Source of the DNA: Halanaerobium hydrogeniformans
GTDB lineage: Bacteria > Bacillota > Halanaerobiia > Halanaerobiales > Halanaerobiaceae
Assembly (NCBI RefSeq): GCF_000166415.1
Contig: NC_014654.1
Coordinates: 744,001-808,000, forward strand
DNA: 64,000 nt
Direction of reading: 5' to 3'
Positions 1 through 8,254 of this stretch are shown here, one piece after another. A model generated the notes under the pieces. The model saw only the letters and a program-made list of their open reading frames with translations. It searched no databases and was not told where the DNA came from. The position numbers were made by a program, and so were the translations under genes. Each line of letters begins with the position of its first letter. The stretch's first letter is position 1.

Positions 1-1111
1 TAGCTAATACTGCTATAGCTAGGATCAGTTCTCCTGATTCAACACCTGCTGCCAGTGGAACAGCACCAATTGCCGCCTGAACAGTTGCTTTGGGAGTATA
101 GGCAATAACAGCAAAAAATCTTTCTTTCCAGTTAAAATCTGTACCTGCTACAGAAAGGAGAACCCCTGCCGATCTTGCCAGAAGTCCAGCTGTAATAATT
201 ATAAGTCCCAGTATACCAGATTCAAAAGCAAGATAAATATTTACTTCTGCACCTACCAACACAAAAAGCATAATTTCTGCAAAGACCCAGATTTTATTAA
301 ATTTCGAAGATAATCTTTTCCCCAGAATTTTATATCTTTCCTGAAGAACAAAACCAATTGTCATCACTCCAAGTAGAGCTGCAATAGGTATTATACCTTC
401 TAGAACCTCTTCAAAACCTGTCAGCAAAATAGCAGAACTTAAGATTAAGAGAGCCTTTTTAGTATCACGCATATGATATTTTTTAAACAAATAGACGAGA
501 ATAAAGCCAGCAATTATACCCAAAATTATACCGATAATTATTGAGACAGGAACATTAAATATTTGCTGTCCAATACTAAGGTGACTTCCTCCATACATAC
601 CTAAAAAGGTAGAAAAAATGGTAATTGCAATAACATCATCAATTGAAGCACCTGTTAAGATTAAAGTTGGAATACCTTTTTCAGCTCCGCGATTATCATT
701 AATTAAAGATAACATCTGGGGAACAACCACTGCAGGGGAGACAGCTGCAACAATAAAAGCAAGCATCCCTGCTTCAATAATCGAAAGAGAAAATATGTAG
801 CGGGAAATAAATAAGATGGTTATTCCTTCCATAACACCCGGAATAAAGCTAAGTTTTACTGCAGGTAAACCTACTTTTTTTAAGGTATCTTTTTCTATAC
901 CAAGACCTGCTCTTATTAAAATTATTATTAAAGCTATTTTCCTTAAATCAGCTGAAATATTTAAAATATCACCACTAATTAAAGAAAATCCATAAGGACC
1001 AATCAAAACTCCTAAAATCAACATTCCCAATAAACTGGGTAGTTTTATTTTTTCAAAAATTTTATTTATCAATAATGCTAAAATCAAAATTAATGCAAGG
1101 CTAAATGCCAT
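1..1111 (-). CDS. Cation:proton antiporter (CPA family), 3' end beyond window
   Basis: Integral membrane exchanger of the CPA (Na+/H+ or Kef-like) superfamily. About 370 codons are visible and the C-terminus runs off the left edge. Translating the minus strand from ATG 1111 gives almost continuous hydrophobic helices. The first repeat contains LPSLLGMLILGVLIGPYG. A SPAVVVPQM segment follows, and then GASIDDVIAI near residues 154-163, whose paired Asp sits where CPA exchangers place their ion-binding acidic pair. The start is set by GAGGTG 7 bases upstream, lying inside the last codons of the dynamin-like gene, so the two are co-transcribed. Some fluoride-riboswitch operons are known to carry cation antiporters, which fits the leader upstream. 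Substrate (Na+, K+ or Li+) cannot be read from the sequence. Family confidence is high. Confidence 0.85.
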   Translation of the reverse strand, partial: MAFSLALILILALLINKIFEKIKLPSLLGMLILGVLIGPYGFSLISGDILNISADLRKIALIIILIRAGLGIEKDTLKKVGLPAVKLSFIPGVMEGITILFISRYIFSLSIIEAGMLAFIVAAVSPAVVVPQMLSLINDNRGAEKGIPTLILTGASIDDVIAITIFSTFLGMYGGSHLSIGQQIFNVPVSIIIGIILGIIAGFILVYLFKKYHMRDTKKALLILSSAILLTGFEEVLEGIIPIAALLGVMTIGFVLQERYKILGKRLSSKFNKIWVFAEIMLFVLVGAEVNIYLAFESGILGLIIITAGLLARSAGVLLSVAGTDFNWKERFFAVIAYTPKATVQAAIGAVPLAAGVESGELILAIAVLA

Positions 1112-1114
1112 CAA

Positions 1115-2831
1115 CTAACACCTCATTATAAAATTATTTAAGTTATTTAGGTCTTTTTCCAATTTTTTTAGATGTTTATTCTGTTCTTCTAAACCTTTAG
1201 TCTTTTTTTCTCTACTGTTTTCAATTATTTTATTTATCTTTTCGATTAATTCATTAATTTCTTCTTCCCAGTGAGAAATGAATCCAGCAGCAGTTTTATT
1301 TATTCTTTTATCGAAGTCATAGCGGATCCGACCACAATTTTTATCAACCTGATGTTTTACCTCCTCTTCAATTTTGTTTTTAATAATCTTATCTTTAAAT
1401 ATAGCAGGTAGGAATTTTAAGAATTTGCTGGCTTCAATTTTGGTATAGAAAGTTTCTTCTTCTTTAAAATGGTAAGAAAAATCCCAGCTTTCAACGATTT
1501 GATCAGGTTCCTGAATTTGCACTCTTAGTTCAAATTGTTCTGTTAAAACCTGATTAATTTCTTTTATAACTGACTTGATTTCTTCAACAAATTTTTGACC
1601 CTGCTTTTTAATCATTTCACTTATTTTTTCTTTTTCTTCCTGCCGCCATTTTTCGAAACTTTCTTCAATTTCTTTGCTCAAAAATTTTTCTAATTCTTCA
1701 ACAAAATTTGAACTATTACTTGCATTTATTTTTTCTTGAGCAGCTTTAATAAGTCTTTTTTCTTCCTTCTTTTTAAAATTATCTATATCGTCTGCAAGTG
1801 TTTTTATAATATTTTCTATTTCAGCTTTAAAAAGATAGATTTTATTTTTTTTCTTTTCCCTGATTATTTCAAGTTTTTCATCAATAATTTTGATCTTTTC
1901 CTGCAGTGTTTCCAGTGGTTCCAGCATTATCTTCTTTTCTAATTTTAGTTTAAAAAGCAGTTCTTCAATAATATAGTTCAACTTTCTTTCAACAGAATCA
2001 ATAATTATTTGAGCTTTTTGTTCAGTTATAAGTTTTTCGACTTTTTGACTGAACTTTTGAAAAGCAGAACTTTTTTCGTCATTAGAATTTAAGATATTTT
2101 CTGCAGAAAGGGGAAAAATGGAGATCTCATCAAGCTTTGTTTTATTTGTAATAACTTTTCGAGCAAAATCAATAATCTCTTTTTTTTCATCCTCAGCAAC
2201 TAAATCAATTTTATTAACGACAAATATTATTTTATTTGCTATTCCTTCTACTTTGTTTAGAAAATTAACCTCATCTTCGGTCATCGGTGGATCTACAGCC
2301 AGGACAAAAATTACAGCATCTGCATGTTTTAAATATTTTTCTGTTGTTTCTGTATTATTCTGGTGAATAGAGCCAATACCAGGAGTATCAATTAAAATTA
2401 CACCTTTTTTAAGCAATTCAGAAGGATAATAAATATTAACTTCTTTAATATTTTTTTCGTTTTTAGGATTCTCTTTTTCTGAAATATAATTATTTAATTC
2501 TGAGAATTTAATAGCTTTTTTTTTCATCATTTAAGAATACAACCTCAGCTTTTTTCTCTTCTCCATAATAGAGTTTTGTTATAATGGCCGTTAAAGGTAA
2601 AACCCCACTGGGCAGTAATTCCTCATTGATAAGAGCATTAATCAAGGTTGATTTACCTCTTTTGAACTGTCCTAAAACTGTAAGATTAAAATGGCTTTGT
2701 TTTAATTTTTCTTTTTGTTCTAATAAAAGTTTTTCTAAGCCCTGATTATCATATTCTTCAATAAAATAGTCAAGTTCCTCAGCTTTATTAAATAGTTCAT
2801 TTTTGCTCTGCTCAAATTTTTCTAACATCAA
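1115..2831 (-). pseudogene. Dynamin-like GTPase, split into two frames
   Basis: Bacterial dynamin-like protein, a large membrane-associated GTPase. Two frames together encode one protein. The first (ATG 2831 to stop at 2508, 107 aa) has the P-loop GQFKRGKST at 54-62 and the switch I Thr in LPLTAI. The second (2530 to 1115, 471 aa) has DTPG at its residues 48-51, NKID at 106-109 and a long charged coiled-coil stalk. They meet in a run of nine A (2516-2524, minus strand). Removing one A gives a single reading frame of about 571 residues. It may be a real frameshift, a transcriptional or translational slippage site, or a sequencing error. The gene follows a fluoride-type leader and is translationally close to the antiporter (3-bp gap). 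Membrane remodelling or repair is the family's usual role; here that is inference. Confidence 0.8.
2516..2524 (-). other. Nine-A homopolymer at frame change in dynamin-like gene
   Basis: The minus strand reads GATG, nine A, GCTATT. Frame 1 stops six bases after the run. Skipping one base restores the downstream GTPase frame exactly between GEEKKAEVVFLNDEKK and AIKFSEL. A run of this length is known to provoke polymerase slippage. Confidence 0.75.
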
Positions 2832-2858
2832 ATCACCCCATAAAAATAAATTTACAAT

Positions 2859-2914
2859 AAAAAAAGCCCCTATTTATCAGCTATATCTTTAAAATATAAC
2901 CAGTAAATAGGAGC
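2859..2914 (-). terminator. Leader terminator upstream of dynamin-like gene
   Basis: On the minus strand GGCTCCTATTTA pairs with TAAATAGGGGC across a loop of about 30 bases, followed by seven T. The 5' arm is also the 3' strand of the putative fluoride aptamer, so aptamer folding and termination exclude each other. Confidence 0.8.
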
Positions 2915-2960
2915 CATCATCTCAATTTAATGAGCAATTATAGGTGAGCACCTTCACCTT
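2903..2960 (-). promoter_or_regulatory. Fluoride (crcB) riboswitch candidate
   Basis: The leader begins GGTGAAGGTGCTCACC, fitting the crcB-motif pattern GGNGANGGNGNUCNCC. An A-rich joint follows, then a short GCTC/GAG helix, then ATGATGGCTCCTA, which matches the conserved 3' strand of that aptamer. The loop GGTGC can pair with GCTCC with one mismatch, as the family pseudoknot requires. Identification is from remembered consensus and the B. cereus example, not a covariance search. It would switch on the dynamin-like/antiporter operon when fluoride is bound. Confidence 0.72.
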
Positions 2961-2978
2961 ATTTATATGTACTATTAA

Positions 2979-3007
2979 ATTATATGGGAAGCTCAGTCTA
3001 AAGTCAA
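2979..3007 (-). promoter_or_regulatory. SigmaA promoter of dynamin-antiporter operon
   Basis: Minus strand TTGACT (3007-3002), a 17-base spacer and TATAAT (2984-2979). The transcript would start just before the riboswitch candidate. Confidence 0.85.
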
Positions 3008-3028
3008 GTAGAACCTTATAATCGCCTA

Positions 3029-3057
3029 TTTACGATTAACGATTAATATGCTATAAT
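3029..3057 (+). promoter_or_regulatory. arsM promoter with overlapping operator-like sequence
   Basis: TTTACG, 17-base spacer, TATAAT (3052-3057). The spacer contains ATTAACGAT (3035-3043). The reverse complement of that 9-mer, ATCGTTAAT, recurs in the inverted repeat before arsR (3886-3894), suggesting one ArsR-type regulator recognises both. Confidence 0.65.
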
Positions 3058-3078
3058 AATGCTGAGGAGGTTGATATA

Positions 3079-3870
3079 ATGGAAAATAAAAAAGAAAAAA
3101 TAAAGCAGAAAGTCAAGCAAAATTATGGGGAAATAATAAATGCTGATCAGCTAGGCTGCTGCAGTGGTTCTTCCTGCTGTGGAGAGGAAACAGGGATTGG
3201 CAGAACCAAAATAGCACAAAAAATAGGCTACGAAAAAGAGGCGCTCAACTCAGAATTTGCAGAGGCAAACTTCGGCTTGGGCTGTGGCAATCCCCGGGCC
3301 ATCGCTGCTCTCAAGGAAGGAGAAACAGTTCTTGATCTCGGCTCTGGAGCAGGTTTTGATGCTTTTTTAGCCTCCAGAGAAGTAGGTGAAAAAGGCAAAG
3401 TGATCGGGATCGATATGACAGAAGAGATGGTAGAGAAAGCCAGAGAAAATGCGCAAAAAAATGGAGTTAAAAATGTAGAATTTATTCTGGGTGAAATTGA
3501 GGATTTACCTCTGGCAGATGAGAGTATAGATGTAATAATCTCCAACTGTGTCATTAACTTGTCAACAGATAAAAAACAGGTTTTCACTGAGGCAAAAAGG
3601 GTCTTGAAAAAAGGTGGTAGGCTTGCCATTTCAGATGTCTTAAGGGCAGCTGATTTCCCAGAAGAGATCAAAGCTGATCTTGATAATTACAGCAGCTGTG
3701 TCACAGGTAGTATTGAGGAAAAAGAATTAAGAACCATTTTAACAGAGCTTAACTTCAAAAAAATTAATATAGAAAGAAAGTCTAATAGTGATCAAATTGT
3801 TGCAGACTGGAGTTCTAAACTGCAGCTATCTAACTATATCTATTCTGCCTATATTGGAGCAGAAAAATAA
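3079..3870 (+). CDS. arsM: Arsenite S-adenosylmethionine methyltransferase
   Basis: Cytoplasmic methyltransferase that converts As(III) to methylated, partly volatile arsenicals using SAM. The 263-residue length is normal for bacterial ArsM. Visible features are the N-terminal cysteine cluster LGCCSGSSCCG (Cys 27, 28, 33, 34), Cys69 in GLGCGNP, the SAM loop DLGSGAGFD at 86-94, Cys157 in SNCVINLS and Cys207 in SSCVTGS. Cys69, 157 and 207 correspond to the known arsenic-binding trio of the family. The start has a GAGGAGG site 7-8 bases upstream. The gene is followed 41 bp later by an ArsR-type regulator, so the pair is an arsenic-responsive unit. No arsenite efflux pump or reductase is nearby. 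Confidence 0.93.
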   Translation: MENKKEKIKQKVKQNYGEIINADQLGCCSGSSCCGEETGIGRTKIAQKIGYEKEALNSEFAEANFGLGCGNPRAIAALKEGETVLDLGSGAGFDAFLASREVGEKGKVIGIDMTEEMVEKARENAQKNGVKNVEFILGEIEDLPLADESIDVIISNCVINLSTDKKQVFTEAKRVLKKGGRLAISDVLRAADFPEEIKADLDNYSSCVTGSIEEKELRTILTELNFKKINIERKSNSDQIVADWSSKLQLSNYIYSAYIGAEK

Positions 3871-3911
3871 GGGAGGTGCAGGTTTATCGTTAATTTCGAT
3901 AAACTGCAAAA
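3871..3911 (+). promoter_or_regulatory. Hairpin/inverted repeat between RBS and arsR start
   Basis: GGGAGGT (3871-3877) lies 34 bases from the ATG, too far for normal use. Between them TTTATCG and CGATAAA form a 7-bp stem, extended by GCAG/CTGC around one bulged base. Folding it would bring the RBS within about four bases of the ATG. The same DNA is a plausible ArsR operator. Confidence 0.65.
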
Positions 3912-4226
3912 ATGGTTGAAAAAGAATCTTTAAATCAAGAAGCTAAAATAGCAGAACTGGCTGAACTTGCTAAGGCGCTGGGTCACCGCCACCGGGTAAA
4001 AATTATTAAAATGCTGGCAGAATTTCCGGAAAACAATAAATGTATGGTAAGCTCAATTGTAGAAGAATTACCGATTGCTCAATCTACGGTTTCCCAGCAT
4101 CTTAAAATTCTAAAAGAGGCAGGCTGGATAGAAGGCAGAATAGATGGACCCAGGGTCTGTTACTGTCTTAAAGAAGGAATTTTAGAATATTTTAAAGCGG
4201 AATTTGATCAGCTGTTGAATAGTTAA
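3912..4226 (+). CDS. ArsR-family winged-helix repressor
   Basis: Small (104 aa) metalloregulatory DNA-binding protein. The winged-helix core includes LGHRHRVKIIKMLAEF and the recognition helix in AQSTVSQHLKILKEAGWIEG. The classical metal motif ELCVCDL is absent. Cysteines occur instead in NKCMVSS and VCYCL, which may form a different As(III)/Sb(III) site (inference). An in-frame stop just upstream excludes longer starts, so ATG 3912 is used. It sits downstream of arsM and before a strong terminator. The last ten codons and 3' flank are duplicated at 10635-10691, where the rest of the gene is missing. Confidence 0.88.
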   Translation: MVEKESLNQEAKIAELAELAKALGHRHRVKIIKMLAEFPENNKCMVSSIVEELPIAQSTVSQHLKILKEAGWIEGRIDGPRVCYCLKEGILEYFKAEFDQLLNS

Positions 4227-4249
4227 ATGCAGGATATATTTGCTAATTG
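4193..4249 (+). repeat. 57-bp repeat, copy 1 (arsR 3' end)
   Basis: Matches 10635-10691 at 54 of 57 bases. All three differences are synonymous in the arsR reading frame, and the 23 bases after the stop codon are identical. Confidence 0.9.
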
Positions 4250-4267
4250 ATAAAAATAATAAACAAA

Positions 4268-4297
4268 CTTAAACCTGCTTATGGCAGGTTTTTTATT
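4268..4297 (+). terminator. Terminator after arsM-arsR
   Basis: AAACCTGC, loop TTATG, GCAGGTTT followed by a T-rich tail. The 309-bp gap 4227-4535 holds this terminator, an AT-rich stretch and the sigma54 promoter below; no gene is seen in it. Confidence 0.85.
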
Positions 4298-4492
4298 TTA
4301 AATAGTAATTTTTTTTACAGGTATTAATAGCGGTAGATTTTGTTATTACATTTTATACCACAAAATAAATAGTATATAATGTTATTAGCTTAAATAATTT
4401 AAATAAATATTTTAAAAAATTTTATGCCATAAGTGTTGTTTTGCAAGTGATTTCTCAATTTTTTATAATTTATTTTTTTAAAAATCAGACTA

Positions 4493-4510
4493 TTGGAACA
4501 AGAATTGCAT
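4493..4510 (+). promoter_or_regulatory. Sigma54 (-24/-12) promoter of PTS operon
   Basis: TTGG and TTGC elements in TTGGAACAAGAATTGCAT have the required 10 bases between GG and GC. The first gene downstream is a sigma54 activator of the LevR type, so autoregulation with the PTS genes is likely. Confidence 0.8.
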
Positions 4511-4535
4511 AATTATTAAGTGAGGAGGAAAAGAG

Positions 4536-7448
4536 ATGAATAGTGAACTAAAAAAAATAATTGGTGGTGAAAACAAAAAAAATCCGTTTACAGATGAAGA
4601 AATCGCAGAAAAAATTAATTTAAGCAGAGAAAAGGTAACCTTAATGAGAAAAGAAAATAATATTCCCTCATCTAAAGAGCGAATGAAACCATTATTAAAA
4701 AAAGAGATTAAAAATATATTAACTGATAATCCAGATATTTCAATAAGGCAGCTGACCCAAAAGGTTAAAGAAAATGGATTTGCAGTTTCAAGATATATAG
4801 TGAGACAGGAGTACAATAAACTTTCTGCTCAGATACTTAATGGGAAAAACAATGTTGAAAATTATAATTCCAAAATAGATGATTACAGTTTCAATGATAA
4901 ATTTAGTTCTGATAAAGAAGATTCTTTTAAAGAAATTATAGGTGCAGAATTAAGCTTAAAAACACAGATCCAGCAGGCAAAAGCAGCGGTTCTTTATCCA
5001 CCTAATGGGCTTCATACCTTGATAATTGGAGAAAGTGGGGTAGGCAAGAGTTTTCTAGCAAAGAAAATGTATAATTTTGCTGAAGCTAATAAAAGGCTTG
5101 AAAAAGATAAATTTGTTGTTTTTAATTGTGCAGATTATTCAGAAAATCCTCAGCTTCTTTATTCCCATCTCTTCGGTCATAAAAAAGGTTCATTTACAGG
5201 TGCAGAAAAAGATAAAGATGGTCTAATTAAAAGGGCTGATGATGGCATACTTTTTCTCGATGAAGTGCATAGATTATCCAGTGAAGGCCAAGAAATGCTT
5301 TTTAATGTTATCGATAATGGTTTTTATAGAAAATTAGGTGAAACAGAAAAAAATGAAAAGGTTAATCTCATGATTATTGCTGCAACAACGGAGGATATCA
5401 AGTCAAATTTATTGGCAACTTTTAGACGAAGAATTCCTCTGATAATCGATCTTCCTCCTCTAGATAAAAGAACTTTAGAAGAAAAATTAAAGTTTATAAA
5501 ACTTTTTATTTCAAGGGAAAGCAGGCAGATAAATCAACAAATTACATTAAAATATGAAGCTGCCAGAGCCTTATTGAGTTTTGACCCGGATAATAATATC
5601 GGACAGCTTGAAAGCAAGATTAAAGAAATTTGTGCACGTGCTTACCTTAATTTTATAAGCGGAAAAAATGAAAGCGTAAAAATAACAATTGAATTGCTAG
5701 ATCTAAAAATTCAGCGAAGTTTTTTTGAAGGCAGTGTAAAACGAGAAGATATCAAAAAACTGATTAAAGATGATATTATTTTGAACCCTGATGCTAAAAA
5801 GAATGCCATAAAAACTGATTTTAAACAGGCATATAAATTAGATAATGACATTTATAAATACTTAGAAGAAAAAAATAAAGAACTATATTCTTTGGGCTTT
5901 ACTAAAGATGAGATAAACAAAAAGTTGAATCAATTGTTAGCTGAAAAAGTAAAAAGTGTTTTTAATCAGGCAGAAGATAGTTTTTTTGAGAATGAAGAAA
6001 TATTAAAAGAAATAGTTTCTACAAAGGTATTAGATATGGTGAATGATGTATTGGTGATTGTTCATCGTGAATTACCAGAATTTGTTTTTAATCAGCGCTT
6101 AAAATATGCTCTGTCTATTCATCTGGATGCGGTAATTGAAAGAATCAAATCTGGCAAAATTATTAAGCACCCTGATCTTAGAGAAATAAAACAATCACAT
6201 GAAAAATTATTTAAGGTCTCAAAAAAGATTGTTGAATATATAAATCAAGAATATGCACTTCAGATACCAGAAGATGAGATCGGATATATTACAATGTATC
6301 TTAACTCTGTAATAGATAGTGAAAAACAAAGAAATAAATTATCAAGGCCTGGTGTTATTGTGGTTTCACACGGTGGTGTTGCATCCGAGATGCTTAAAGT
6401 TGCAAACTGTCTTTTGGGCAAATCAAATGCAGTAGCAGTTGATATGTATTTGGATCAACCACCAAGACAAATTTTAGAAGACATTGTAATGCTGGCAAAA
6501 GAAGTTGATCAGGGTAAGGGAATATTACTGTTAGTTGATATGGGATCACTTAAAAGTTTTGGTGATATTATCACAGAAAAAACAGGAATTAATACAAAAG
6601 TAATTTCAAGAGTCGATATTGTTATGCTGATGGAGGCCATAAGATGGTCAAGGTATGATAATTTAGATCTGAATGAAATCGCTGCTAGAATAACAAAATC
6701 AGTGAATAGTTACACAGGAAGCAGAGAAAAAGTATTATTGATATACTGTATAACTGGTCAGGGAGCTGCTTTAAGAATTAAAGATTATCTAATCCACAGA
6801 CTACCTGGATTAGAAGACGAATTGAAAATAATCACAACTGGTCTGCATGATAAAAATATAAAAAAATATCTAAATGATATTGCGAAGGAATACCAGGTGG
6901 AGGCAGTTATCGGCAACTTAAAACCAGACATTACTGATATTGATTATTACAGTTTTGAAGATATATTTTCTGAAAAAGGTTTTGATAATTTTATAAAAAA
7001 ACATAATTTGCAGAAAATAAATGTAAAAGAATTTGATTCAGCAAAACTATTAGATAAAAATTTAATTTATCTTAGTCCTGGATTTAACAGTAAAAAAGAA
7101 GCAATAGAATTTTTAAGTAAGAAAATGATTGTTTCAGGTTCTGCAAAAGATACATATTACAATGCAGTTCTTGAAAAAGAAAATCAGGGTGTAACATATG
7201 TTGGCAATGGAATTGCAATTCCACATGCAGAAAGCAAACATGTCAATTATTCACAATTTGCAATTGCTATACTTGAAGAGCCAATTGACTGGTCAGGTTT
7301 TGAAGTAGATATAATATGTATGTTTGCATTTAAGGATCTCAAAACCGACCACTTCAAGGAATTTTATAATAGATTACAAAAAAATATAGATTATATAAAA
7401 AATGCTGATAATATTGATCTTATTAAGGAGGTGCTTATAGATGGATGA
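4536..7448 (+). CDS. LevR-type sigma54 activator with PTS regulation domains
   Basis: A 970-residue transcriptional activator for RpoN promoters, controlled by PTS phosphorylation. Order: N-terminal helix-turn-helix region (about 1-100), AAA+ domain with Walker A GESGVGKS at 165-172, the sigma54-contact loop GSFTGA at 218-223 and Walker B GILFLDEVHR. A PRD follows (about 460-590), then a mannose-type EIIA domain starting PGVIVVSHGGVASEM (about 605-720), and a segment with CITGQGAA resembling an EIIB/Gat-like P-loop region. The C-terminus (about 840-970) is a fructose/mannitol-type EIIA domain with phosphorylatable His897 in GIAIPHAESKH, instead of the usual terminal PRD2. It overlaps the next EIIA gene by 8 bases and heads the operon, so it probably senses this PTS's own phosphate flux. 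Confidence 0.88.
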   Translation: MNSELKKIIGGENKKNPFTDEEIAEKINLSREKVTLMRKENNIPSSKERMKPLLKKEIKNILTDNPDISIRQLTQKVKENGFAVSRYIVRQEYNKLSAQILNGKNNVENYNSKIDDYSFNDKFSSDKEDSFKEIIGAELSLKTQIQQAKAAVLYPPNGLHTLIIGESGVGKSFLAKKMYNFAEANKRLEKDKFVVFNCADYSENPQLLYSHLFGHKKGSFTGAEKDKDGLIKRADDGILFLDEVHRLSSEGQEMLFNVIDNGFYRKLGETEKNEKVNLMIIAATTEDIKSNLLATFRRRIPLIIDLPPLDKRTLEEKLKFIKLFISRESRQINQQITLKYEAARALLSFDPDNNIGQLESKIKEICARAYLNFISGKNESVKITIELLDLKIQRSFFEGSVKREDIKKLIKDDIILNPDAKKNAIKTDFKQAYKLDNDIYKYLEEKNKELYSLGFTKDEINKKLNQLLAEKVKSVFNQAEDSFFENEEILKEIVSTKVLDMVNDVLVIVHRELPEFVFNQRLKYALSIHLDAVIERIKSGKIIKHPDLREIKQSHEKLFKVSKKIVEYINQEYALQIPEDEIGYITMYLNSVIDSEKQRNKLSRPGVIVVSHGGVASEMLKVANCLLGKSNAVAVDMYLDQPPRQILEDIVMLAKEVDQGKGILLLVDMGSLKSFGDIITEKTGINTKVISRVDIVMLMEAIRWSRYDNLDLNEIAARITKSVNSYTGSREKVLLIYCITGQGAALRIKDYLIHRLPGLEDELKIITTGLHDKNIKKYLNDIAKEYQVEAVIGNLKPDITDIDYYSFEDIFSEKGFDNFIKKHNLQKINVKEFDSAKLLDKNLIYLSPGFNSKKEAIEFLSKKMIVSGSAKDTYYNAVLEKENQGVTYVGNGIAIPHAESKHVNYSQFAIAILEEPIDWSGFEVDIICMFAFKDLKTDHFKEFYNRLQKNIDYIKNADNIDLIKEVLIDG

Positions 7449-7905
7449 AATACATATTGATGATGATTTAATAGAAATGGATTTAAAGGTTGATTCTAAA
7501 AAAGAAGTTATAAAAAAATTAAATAAGAAGATGCTAAAAAAGGAGATTGTAAAAGAAAGCTATCTGGATGCTGTATTAAAGCGGGAAGAGGAGTTTCCAA
7601 CTGCACTTAGTACTGAAAATATAAACTTTGCTATACCACATACAGATCCTAAACATGTCAATCGAGCAGCACTTGCAATTGCACTTTTAAAAAACAAAGT
7701 AAATTTTATTAGTATGGAAAATTATGATAAAGAAATTGAAGTAGAGATTGTTTTCCTTTTAGCAATTAAAGATCCATCAAAACAGGTGAAAGTTTTGCAG
7801 AAACTAATGGAAATTATGCAAAGCAAAGTTATAGTAGATAAAATTTTGACTGCTGAAAATCAAAGCAAACTGGTAGATATTTTTGAAAAAAGATTAAAAA
7901 TATAA
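7441..7905 (+). CDS. PTS EIIA component (fructose/mannitol type)
   Basis: Cytoplasmic phosphocarrier that passes phosphate from HPr to the operon's EIIB. A single 154-residue EIIA type-2 domain with His67 in FAIPHTDPKHV as the phosphorylation site. It starts within the last codons of the regulator gene (8-bp overlap, GGAGGTG site), implying translational coupling. The regulator's own C-terminal domain is homologous (compare IPHAESKHV), so the operon carries two EIIA domains, one catalytic and one apparently sensory. No EI or HPr gene is in the window. Confidence 0.9.
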   Translation: MDEIHIDDDLIEMDLKVDSKKEVIKKLNKKMLKKEIVKESYLDAVLKREEEFPTALSTENINFAIPHTDPKHVNRAALAIALLKNKVNFISMENYDKEIEVEIVFLLAIKDPSKQVKVLQKLMEIMQSKVIVDKILTAENQSKLVDIFEKRLKI

Positions 7906-7929
7906 ATCAATAATTTAGGGGGGTTAGAA

Positions 7930-8220
7930 ATGAAAAAGAAAAAAGTATTGGTCGCTTGCGGTTCAGGTATTGCCACTTCCACATTAATAATGGACAAATT
8001 AAAAAATGGTTTAGAAGAAAGGGGTGTTGATATTGAATTAGAACAGTGCAAAATATCTGAGGCAAAAAACTATATAGAAGATTTAAACTTAGATATTATT
8101 ATCTTAAATGGGCCGGTAAACAGTGAATACGACATACCAGCTTTTAGTGGGGTTAGTTTTTTAACCGGGGTCGGAGAAGAAAAACTTCTAGATGAAATTG
8201 AAGATGAACTAAGAAACTAG
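7930..8220 (+). CDS. PTS EIIB component, galactitol type
   Basis: Small (96 aa) cytoplasmic phosphotransfer protein. The phospho-Cys loop VACGSGIATST places the active Cys at residue 10, as in GatB-type EIIB. It should accept phosphate from the EIIA His and deliver it to the incoming sugar through EIIC. A GGGGGG-rich RBS precedes the ATG. It lies 24 bases after EIIA and 34 before EIIC. Confidence 0.9.
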   Translation: MKKKKVLVACGSGIATSTLIMDKLKNGLEERGVDIELEQCKISEAKNYIEDLNLDIIILNGPVNSEYDIPAFSGVSFLTGVGEEKLLDEIEDELRN

Positions 8221-8254
8221 AATTTAATAAAAAATAAGAAGAGGAGGAAAATTT

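Noticed and set aside
3228-3671. Reverse-strand ORF inside arsM, and similar shadows elsewhere
   Set aside because: No RBS, biased composition and complete overlap with well-supported genes on the other strand.
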